From NCBI GenBank assembly GCA_017435665.1, contig JAFSEP010000044.1, forward strand, positions 1 to 64,000: DNA of 64,000 bases, written 5' to 3'. The DNA is from Clostridia bacterium. Lineage in GTDB: Bacteria > Bacillota > Clostridia > Oscillospirales > Acutalibacteraceae. Positions 59,060 to 64,000 of the stretch are shown here, piece by piece. The position numbers and the translations under genes are program-made. Position 1 is the stretch's first letter. The number at the start of each line of letters is the position of its first letter. The notes below the pieces were generated by a model that saw only the letters and a list, made by a program, of their open reading frames with translations, had not been told where the DNA came from and searched no databases.

Positions 59060-60097
59060 TTATTTGTCGCTGCTTTCATCTGAGCTCATATCAAGACCGC
59101 TCAGATTAATGGGAACATATGCCTTAGGCAGCTCGAAAAGTGAATCGTCAACAGAGGAAGATACCTTTGTAATATTCATAATACCTGCTGTTCCGTCTGC
59201 GCTTATCTGATCAAGTCTCACAAGGTCATTTTTATAGAAATAATAAATAGAAATGTCACCTGTTTCGGTCTCATAAAGCTCGCATACACATTCTTTTCCG
59301 TCAATAGTTGCGTTGTATACGGTTACTTCCTTAACCTTTTCGGTCTGTGCAAAAGCTGTCATTTCAAGCTCGTTCATCATATCTGAAGGCATCTTGCAAT
59401 ATACATGGTAATCTGTCATAACAACATAAACCGCATCCTTTTCCTTCTGATAAATCATATTGCAGTTCATACCCTCAAGGGTTGTTTTCATAAATATGTT
59501 GCCGTTCTTTACTGCAGCTGTTATGGGGTCAGTCATACCCTCTTCCTCAGTTGTGAACTCGATATAATAATTACCGCTGGCAAAAAGCTTCTGATATTTT
59601 TCGGCACGAAGCTTGTTTCCGCTTTCAATTTCCCCGCCATTGTCAGATGAGGGCTTTGAAGTCTTGTCACCTGAGGATGAGGTGGTCTTATCATTCTTTT
59701 TATCGTTGTTAACGGTATACTTTTCCGTGGTACCGTCGGGGTCCCTGACAACCTCGCCGCCTGCAAAGTTGTGGTCAATCTGCGGTGTCTGGTTAATTGA
59801 AACAACGGTGGTATCGTTATGGGGAAGGGTACCTGTATAATCCTCAACAAGATATAACTTGCCGTCCTCAAGGACATTTCCGTCTTTATCTATCTCAGCC
59901 GCATACAAATTACCGTCAGCATCCGTTACACCTGCCATAATTTCACCGTTCTGGTTTTCAATAGCAAGATATGTAGTGCCGTCAGGGTCGGTTACCGTAA
60001 GTGTATCATCTTTATTATTGCCACACCCTGTAAAGAAACAGAATATGAGCGATATTGCAACAATGGCCGCAGCCATAGCTAATGTCTTTTTTTTCAT
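59060..60097 (-). CDS. Lipoprotein, tandem paralogue of 57998-58996
   Basis: A 345-residue lipoprotein: signal peptide with lipobox FTGC (Cys near residue 25). Then TVTDPDGTTYLAIENQNGEIMAGVTDADGNLYAAEIDKDGN, the VEDYTGTLPHNDTTVV block, a Lys/Asp/Ser linker and a beta-rich domain (KYQKLFASGNYYIEFTTEEE) ending SSSVDDSLFELPKAYVPINLSGL. The same blocks occur in the same order in the next gene, 63 nt downstream. Surface location is likely; function unknown. Confidence 0.78.
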   Translation of the reverse strand: MKKKTLAMAAAIVAISLIFCFFTGCGNNKDDTLTVTDPDGTTYLAIENQNGEIMAGVTDADGNLYAAEIDKDGNVLEDGKLYLVEDYTGTLPHNDTTVVSINQTPQIDHNFAGGEVVRDPDGTTEKYTVNNDKKNDKTTSSSGDKTSKPSSDNGGEIESGNKLRAEKYQKLFASGNYYIEFTTEEEGMTDPITAAVKNGNIFMKTTLEGMNCNMIYQKEKDAVYVVMTDYHVYCKMPSDMMNELEMTAFAQTEKVKEVTVYNATIDGKECVCELYETETGDISIYYFYKNDLVRLDQISADGTAGIMNITKVSSSVDDSLFELPKAYVPINLSGLDMSSDESSDK

Positions 60098-60264
60098 TGT
60101 TTCGCTCCTGTTGGTTAGATTTTTGCTTATTTTAAAGACTACAACAAAATTGCGATAAAATCAATACAAAACTTACTGCTACTTTGTAAATCTTTTATTA
60201 AAGTATGTTAAATTCCCGTATGTATATACATTTCTGCAGAATTTTTGTTTTTTACATAAAGGTA

Positions 60265-60293
60265 TTGCTTTTTCCGTGAGATTTGTATATAAT
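60265..60293 (+). promoter_or_regulatory. Promoter of the tRNA-Thr(CGT) locus
   Basis: TTGCTT (60265-60270), 17-nt spacer, TATAAT (60288-60293). It lies upstream of the broken 5' half, so the functional tRNA would be made on a longer transcript. Confidence 0.65.
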
Positions 60294-60309
60294 AATCTCT
60301 GCAATCACA

Positions 60310-60394
60310 ACAATGTTTCTGACCGTATATGAGCAGGTCGAGGAAAACTTCATCATATTATGCTTGTGTAGCACAGTTGGTAGTGCAGCTCATT
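60310..60394 (+). repeat. First copy of an 85-bp direct repeat (includes tRNA-Thr 5' half)
   Basis: Matches 60492-60576 at 83 of 85 positions. It covers upstream sequence and the first 33 bases of tRNA-Thr(CGT). Confidence 0.9.
60362..60394 (+). pseudogene. Truncated tRNA-Thr, 5' half only
   Basis: Identical to bases 1-33 of the functional tRNA-Thr(CGT), then runs into a GC-rich hairpin sequence (60395-60491) with CCGCCGCC/GGTGGCGG and GGTGGCGT/ACGCCGCC stems. It cannot fold as a tRNA. Confidence 0.85.
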
Positions 60395-60491
60395 TGCCGA
60401 ACAGCCGACCGCCGCCGGTGGCGGATGAAGGGAGGCTGTGAGGGGAAGAAACACAGAGTATTGCGGTGGCGTCTCACGCCGCCGGAAGACG

Positions 60492-60576
60492 ACAATGTTT
60501 CTGACCGTATATGAGCAGGTCGAGGAAAATTTTATCATATTATGCTTGTGTAGCACAGTTGGTAGTGCAGCTCATT
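60492..60576 (+). repeat. Second copy of the 85-bp direct repeat
   Basis: Copy leading into the intact tRNA; two C-to-T differences from the first copy at the AAAACTTCATC/AAAATTTTATC stretch. Confidence 0.9.
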
Positions 60577-60619
60577 CGTAATGAGCAGGTCGCAGGTTCG
60601 AGTCCCGTCACAAGCTCCA
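60544..60619 (+). tRNA. tRNA-Thr (CGT)
   Basis: Acceptor GCTTGTG/CACAAGC, anticodon loop TTCGTAA (CGT), T-arm GGTTCGAGTCC, encoded CCA. Complete cloverleaf. Its 3' part is repeated at 61698-61735. Confidence 0.96.
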
Positions 60620-60624
60620 GAAAA
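60587..60624 (+). repeat. Left direct repeat (tRNA-Thr 3' part) of the second small element
   Basis: 38 bases from AGGTCGCAGG through CCAGAAAA, identical to 61698-61735. Confidence 0.85.
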
Positions 60625-60652
60625 AGAACGAAGCAATCGCTTCGTTCTTTTT
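60623..60652 (+). terminator. Terminator directly after tRNA-Thr(CGT)
   Basis: AAAGAACGAAGC-aatc-GCTTCGTTCTTT, then TTTT. Confidence 0.9.
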
Positions 60653-60654
60653 TT

Positions 60655-60850
60655 ATCCACTGCGAAAGCAATGGCATATCATCAACGATAGCGTTGCTAT
60701 CGTTGTATCTCATCAGTCCGTTAGGACTGTATATCATCACGCTTTAGCGTGTATCAAAAACACTTTCGCAACTGATAATATACAAAACCACGTTTTGATG
60801 ATATGCAATTCCTGCGGAATTGATGATATACAACGGCAAGCTGTTGAGTT
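60655..60850. repeat. Hairpin array after tRNA-Thr(CGT)
   Basis: Spacer GTATATCATC (or close) before each hairpin in the left half (AACGATAGC/GCTATCGTT, AGTCC/GGACT, ACGC/GCGT), then the inverse spacer GATGATATAC after each hairpin in the right half (AATTC/GAATT, CAACGGCAAGCTGTTG). Overall inverted layout, non-coding. It fills most of the 321-bp gap to the next gene. Confidence 0.75.
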
Positions 60851-60872
60851 ATTTTCCTTTTTATGCTATAAT
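60844..60872 (+). promoter_or_regulatory. Promoter of the element's gene
   Basis: TTGAGT (60844-60849), 17-nt spacer, TATAAT (60867-60872) in the TATGCTATAATG context. Confidence 0.75.
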
Positions 60873-60940
60873 GATAATGTACAAAGCAAGCTTTTAAATA
60901 AAAATTCAATCATATAATAAGTTCTATCGAGGTAAAAAAC

Positions 60941-61657
60941 ATGAATAATAGAAAGAAAATAATAAAACGTATTTCAGTTGTTTTGTGTATCATCGCTCTA
61001 TATTTCAGTGTAATTTCCATATTATATTCAACATCTGACGCTGAGTATTTGTATGATGCAGCAGGAGATTTTATTGGAATTAAATTCAACAACAATGAAT
61101 ATACCGATGATTATTATATGCCTGAGAGATATAATCTTATTGCAGAGGATGTATCTTCTTTTTCCAGAAGATATTATATTAAGTACGGTGATTATTTAAG
61201 CGATTACCTTCCCCCATTTTCATACTTTTGTTTTTATAGTAATGAGTTTGATGAATATACAAACTTCATCATAGAACACCCTCACGATTCAGAAGCATGC
61301 ATCCACATAAAGAAAGATATGGTTTTGCCGACATTAAATCGTAATAAGGTAGATATGGTATGTATGTCACTCGGTAATAAAGATGAGGACAATATCAAGG
61401 ATAAAGAGACTATTGACAAAATAGTAGAATGTGCAAAAAGTGATGGCAAAATTGAATTAGACAAAGAGATTGTTGATTACATTAAAAAATACTCTTGGGA
61501 TTATCATTGTTTCTTTTTGAAATATGAGGGTTACCCAATCGGCGAAGAATTTCATATTAAAGAAACTGAAGATGGCAAATATACAATTGACCAATTCACA
61601 CCCGAAGAATATGATACAGTATATTATGATGAAGAACTTCATCCATCACAATATTAA
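60941..61657 (+). CDS. Membrane-anchored protein of unknown function (element cargo)
   Basis: A 238-residue protein: basic MNNRKKIIKR, one membrane helix (residues 11-30), then an acidic, Tyr-rich extracytoplasmic part (DAAGDFIGIKFNNNEYTDDYYMPERYN, later LDKEIVDYIKKYSWDYHCFFLKYEGYPIGEEFHI). No family recognised. GAGGT lies 9 nt before the ATG and a good promoter precedes it. Strongly AT-rich compared with the window's core genes, consistent with transfer. It is the only gene between the tRNA-Thr repeats. Confidence 0.7.
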   Translation: MNNRKKIIKRISVVLCIIALYFSVISILYSTSDAEYLYDAAGDFIGIKFNNNEYTDDYYMPERYNLIAEDVSSFSRRYYIKYGDYLSDYLPPFSYFCFYSNEFDEYTNFIIEHPHDSEACIHIKKDMVLPTLNRNKVDMVCMSLGNKDEDNIKDKETIDKIVECAKSDGKIELDKEIVDYIKKYSWDYHCFFLKYEGYPIGEEFHIKETEDGKYTIDQFTPEEYDTVYYDEELHPSQY

Positions 61658-61697
61658 CAAGAACCAACTCTACAAACTTATCCTTAACTACAACCAT

Positions 61698-61735
61698 AGG
61701 TCGCAGGTTCGAGTCCCGTCACAAGCTCCAGAAAA
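61698..61735 (+). repeat. Right direct repeat (copy of tRNA-Thr 3' part)
   Basis: 38 bases identical to 60587-60624, including T-arm, acceptor strand and CCA. Confidence 0.88.
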
Positions 61736-61772
61736 GCTCTGTTTCAATAAAGAAACAGAGCTTTTGTTTTTT
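61732..61772 (+). terminator. Displaced original tRNA-Thr terminator
   Basis: AAAAGCTCTGTTTC (61732-61745) pairs with GAAACAGAGCTTTT (61752-61765), then GTTTTTTT. Confidence 0.88.
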
Positions 61773-61798
61773 TATTTGATTTTCTTAACGCTCCGACC

Positions 61799-61820
61799 CT
61801 CTCAGGGTTCGAGTCCCATT
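61799..61820 (+). other. Possible tRNA T-arm fragment
   Basis: CTCTCAGGGTTCGAGTCCCATT looks like a T-arm, but no acceptor or CCA can be paired. It may be a worn copy from an older insertion. Confidence 0.3.
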
Positions 61821-61831
61821 GGTTTATTGCG

Positions 61832-61869
61832 AAAAAACAAAGAGAACGAAACTTTTACTTCGTTCTCTT
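61832..61869 (-). terminator. Terminator of tRNA-Arg
   Basis: AAGAGAACGAA (61840-61850) pairs with TTCGTTCTCTT (61859-61869), then TGTTTTTTC on the minus strand. Confidence 0.88.
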
Positions 61870-61871
61870 AT

Positions 61872-61948
61872 TGGCGCGCTGCAAGGGACTCGAACCCCTG
61901 ACCTTTTGGTTCGTAGCCAAACACTCTATCCGGCTGAGCTAGCAGCGC
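61872..61948 (-). tRNA. tRNA-Arg (ACG)
   Basis: Minus strand: acceptor GCGCTGC/GCAGCGC, anticodon loop CTACGAA (ACG), T-arm GGTTCGAGTCC, encoded CCA. Complete cloverleaf; A34 is expected to become inosine. Confidence 0.97.
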
Positions 61949-62054
61949 ATTTTGCTATATACGAGGTCTCCCTCGCTTTTGTGCTAAAGAATGATAACAT
62001 ATTACAAAGGAAAAATCAAGCCCTTTTCGAAAGTTTTTTATTTTTCCTCTGCCT

Positions 62055-62660
62055 TTACCTCACCGAATACACACAGCCGCAGTAGTTCTGTCTGTAAAGA
62101 CCGAATTCAGCGGACAGCTCAACAGAGCGCTTGTATCCGCCCTTTTTCTTGAAGTCCGACGGAAGATGGGCAACACCGTATTTCTCAGCCATTTCCTCCC
62201 CCACCTCATTTATCACCTGAGCGTTTTTCAGGGGGCTTATTGTAAGGGTTGTTGTAAAAAAATCAAAGCTGTTTTCTTTTGCAATTTCCGCTGTTTTCTC
62301 CAGACGAAGCTCGAAGCACCTGCGGCATCTTTCTCCGCCTTCGGGAAGCTTTTCCATTCCTCTGACCTTTGCATAAAACTCTTTGCCATCAAAGTCAGCC
62401 ACTATAAGCTTCACGGGATTTTTCACCTGCAGCAGAGAAATCAGCCTTCTGACCTCATCTGCCCGTTTATCATATTCATCTGCGGGATAAAGATTGGGGT
62501 TATAGAAAAAAACAGTTATGCTGAAATACTCAGCCAGATATTCAAGACAGTAGCTGCTGCAGGGAGCACAACAGGCGTGAAGAAGCAAGGAGGGAACCTT
62601 TCCCGCCTTTGAATTTTCTTCTATTATTCTGTCAAGCTCTTTCTGATAGTTTCTCTGCAT
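62055..62660 (-). CDS. queH: Epoxyqueuosine reductase QueH (DUF208)
   Basis: A 201-residue enzyme for the last step of queuosine synthesis in tRNA wobble positions (of tRNA-Tyr, -His, -Asn, -Asp). LLHACCAPCSSYCLEYL near residue 28 carries the CC motif, GGERCRRCFELRLEKTA near 100 the CxxC motif, and NYCGCVYS near the C-terminus further Cys: expected for the QueH iron-sulfur site. I chose the ATG at 62660, with AGGAG 9 nt upstream; the frame running to 63023 overlaps the next gene. Confidence 0.93.
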   Translation of the reverse strand: MQRNYQKELDRIIEENSKAGKVPSLLLHACCAPCSSYCLEYLAEYFSITVFFYNPNLYPADEYDKRADEVRRLISLLQVKNPVKLIVADFDGKEFYAKVRGMEKLPEGGERCRRCFELRLEKTAEIAKENSFDFFTTTLTISPLKNAQVINEVGEEMAEKYGVAHLPSDFKKKGGYKRSVELSAEFGLYRQNYCGCVYSVR

Positions 62661-62677
62661 AACCGTATCTCCTATGA

Positions 62678-62705
62678 AAAGAGCCCGTCTTGCGACAGGC
62701 TCTTT
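62678..62705 (-). terminator. Hairpin between the exported-protein gene and queH
   Basis: AAAGAGCC (62678-62685) pairs with GGCTCTTT (62698-62705); TTTTC follows. It sits just before the queH ribosome site. Confidence 0.6.
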
Positions 62706-62724
62706 GTTATTACTAATTATATAA

Positions 62725-63705
62725 TTAGTATGTGAAGTCGTATGTATCGTTTGCGCCACCTGAAATAACAACGTCAAGAGATGCGCCCATTGCATTACCT
62801 GTGCCGCCGCCCTGCATGGGAAGGTCAACAACAAGCTTTGTGAGAAGGCCGTCGCCGTTAACTGTTGCTTCAAGAGTTGTGCCGGGATAATCCATATCAG
62901 CCTTTGTGATTGTAACGCTGGGAACTTCAAGAGTTGCAAGGTTAAGGGGATCAACAACTGATTCGTTGTGAGCCGGGTTAACTGTTGAGCCTGTTGCACC
63001 GTCAAATGTTGACTTTTCAGCAACGAGCTTGATTGTCATTGTGTATGTACCGTCACCGTTGTCCTTTGCTGTAGCTGATGCTACACCTGCTTCAGCAAGC
63101 TTTGCTTCTCTCTTTGCGGGCGGAAGAACATTATTAAGAAGTCTGCCGTTATCGTTTGCATCAACACCGTTTGTAAAGGTCCATGATGCATCTGTGTCTG
63201 AAATAAGGCCCTGAAGGATCTTGTTGATTGTGCTTGTAAGGAATGATACTGTACAGTCATCAAGGTTAATCTTCATTGTACCAATCTTATGAACAGAAAC
63301 TGTGCCCTCGAACTTCTTTGTATCGTTGATAGCATTGTTGTATGCCTTTACGATTTCAGCTGTGCCTGAGGGGATCTTGCTGCCCTTGTCTTCTGCGGGA
63401 GCGTCGTTCTTATCCTCTGCGGGTGCATCGTTCTTGTCTTCTGCGGGAGCGTCATTCTTGTCCTCTGCAGGAGCGTCTGTCTTGTCTTCAGCAGGAGGTG
63501 TCTGAGTCTGTGTGTCCTGCTGAGGTGTCTGCTGGGGAGCTGTGTTTGTGTTTACTGAAGGTGTTTGTGCGTTGTTTGCAGCACCGCCTTCGTTGCTGTA
63601 CTGAACAGTAATGTTAATGCCCTTTGATGAGCCCATGCTGTAACCAATGCCGAAAAGCAATGCAGCTACGAGCACGATTGCGATTACTCTGAGTGCGTTT
63701 TTCAT
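62725..63705 (-). CDS. Exported protein with NDAPAEDK repeats, paralogue of 7018-7995
   Basis: A 326-residue protein: N-terminal membrane helix (residues 5-22), a Gln/Thr/Pro linker and four NDAPAEDK-type repeats (about residues 70-105), then a globular domain (IPSGTAEIVKAYNNAINDTKKFEG, later LNNVLPPAKREAKLAEAGVASATAKDNGDGTYTMTIKL) ending SGGANDTYDFTY. This domain type recurs in Clostridia surface proteins. The ATG at 63705 is preceded by AAAGGGG; a TTG at 63726 abuts that site. It shares plan and short motifs with the 7018 protein. Function unknown. Confidence 0.78.
   Translation of the reverse strand: MKNALRVIAIVLVAALLFGIGYSMGSSKGINITVQYSNEGGAANNAQTPSVNTNTAPQQTPQQDTQTQTPPAEDKTDAPAEDKNDAPAEDKNDAPAEDKNDAPAEDKGSKIPSGTAEIVKAYNNAINDTKKFEGTVSVHKIGTMKINLDDCTVSFLTSTINKILQGLISDTDASWTFTNGVDANDNGRLLNNVLPPAKREAKLAEAGVASATAKDNGDGTYTMTIKLVAEKSTFDGATGSTVNPAHNESVVDPLNLATLEVPSVTITKADMDYPGTTLEATVNGDGLLTKLVVDLPMQGGGTGNAMGASLDVVISGGANDTYDFTY
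63386..63481. repeat. Four 24-bp tandem repeats inside the exported-protein gene
   Basis: Each unit encodes NDAPAEDK on the minus strand. Copy number is likely to vary between strains. The opposite strand reads as SSAGASFL repeats and is not a gene. Confidence 0.85.
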
Positions 63706-63726
63706 AATCTGGGGGACCCCTTTCAA

Positions 63727-64000
63727 TAATTCTTTTCAGTTCTGAGACTGAGTTTGTGTTTTTCATTCTCCCTATCGCATAGAGAGACAATTACATACTT
63801 AAAGTTACAACAATTCAAGCGAAAAGTCAAGTCTTTTTTGCAATATTTAAGTAAATTTTGTGACAAATTTTTGACCTTTTTTACCTGTTTGTTTAAATTG
63901 CACAAACAGAATTATTCTTTTTTATGCATCTTTACCATTTTTAATAATGTACTTATAAAAGTCAACTGCAGGAGGAAGTGTGCTGCAGCTTATGTTTTCC
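63727..64000. other. Right-edge non-coding stretch
   Basis: AT-rich upstream region of the exported-protein gene with no convincing gene on either strand. A possible minus-strand promoter (TTGACT near 63960) and an imperfect CTGCAG-bounded inverted repeat near the end are the only signals; the latter may belong to sequence outside the window. Confidence 0.35.

Larger units (their letters stand above)
60625..61735 (+). mobile_element. 1.1-kb putative element inserted at tRNA-Thr(CGT) 3' end, no integrase
   Basis: Bounded by identical 38-bp copies of the tRNA 3' part. Contents: terminator, hairpin array, promoter, one AT-rich gene, and the right repeat followed at once by a second terminator. 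Same plan as the tRNA-Tyr element at 30932-32247, with different cargo. No recombinase inside. Insertion is inferred from structure. Confidence 0.68.

Noticed and set aside
60329..60514. 61-residue frame over the duplicated tRNA-Thr region
   Set aside because: Lies across a tRNA fragment and hairpins, with no ribosome site.
63302..63611. Plus-strand repeat peptide (SSAGASFL units)
   Set aside because: It is the opposite strand of the NDAPAEDK repeats of a real gene.

Overview
The window looks like chromosome from an anaerobic, low-to-medium-GC, Gram-positive member of the Clostridia, most likely a gut or rumen Oscillospirales/Ruminococcaceae-type bacterium. This is inferred from strong AGGAGG ribosome sites, many TTGACA-N17-TATAAT promoters, a T-box leader, a lysine riboswitch, RNase Y, Jag, an LPGTG-type surface protein, CotH, pyruvate phosphate dikinase, an iron alcohol dehydrogenase and the MITE-like repeats typical of these genomes. 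No rRNA, CRISPR array or integrase gene was seen.

Layout. 1-8 kb: ppdK with an in-frame TAA, galactose mutarotase, a repeat-rich gap, a large secreted Ig-like protein facing a small XRE regulator across an operator cluster, a PIG-L deacetylase and an exported protein. 8-12.5 kb: a polar amino-acid ABC transporter and RNase Y. 12.5-21 kb: a SLOG protein, a ribbon-helix-helix protein, a 37-residue micropeptide, a GPH-type symporter with a long coiled-coil tail, T-box-thrS, a Fic protein and an alcohol dehydrogenase with a Rex-like site. 21-28 kb: a five-gene thiol-redox operon (NifX-like, CcdA, TlpA-like, ferredoxin-thioredoxin-reductase-like, thioredoxin), a 212-bp nested palindrome, and a VTC/DUF4956/CotH operon. 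28-30.4 kb: the conserved rpmH-rnpA-yidD-yidC-jag operon. 30.7-32.4 kb: tRNA-Thr and tRNA-Tyr followed by a 1.3-kb element bounded by a duplicate of the tRNA-Tyr 3' end.

32.5-44 kb: a lysine-riboswitch-controlled NhaC-family transporter (LysW-like), a 1452-residue LPGTG-type adhesin, SH3/C39 and SGNH exported proteins, and two miniature XRE regulators facing a lipoprotein and a SLOG protein. 44-51.7 kb: murD-murI, a GT2-GT2-LicD fusion with a TagD-like cytidylyltransferase (envelope polymer decoration), three more micropeptides and a biotin ligase. 51.7-60 kb: a second GPH symporter, an XRE membrane protein, PanE-like, SfsA, UPF0210 plus ACT, and two tandem exported paralogues. 60.2-64 kb: a tRNA-Thr(CGT) locus with a duplicated 5' half upstream and a duplicated 3' end 1.1 kb downstream, tRNA-Arg, queH and another exported protein.

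The most interesting signals are (i) two small elements that start at a tRNA 3' end, carry a terminator, an array of short hairpins and one or two AT-rich genes, and end in a second copy of the tRNA 3' end followed by a second terminator, with no recombinase nearby; and (ii) four unannotated 31-40 residue amphipathic micropeptides, three of them clustered, which resemble the C-terminal tail of the secreted 662-residue protein.
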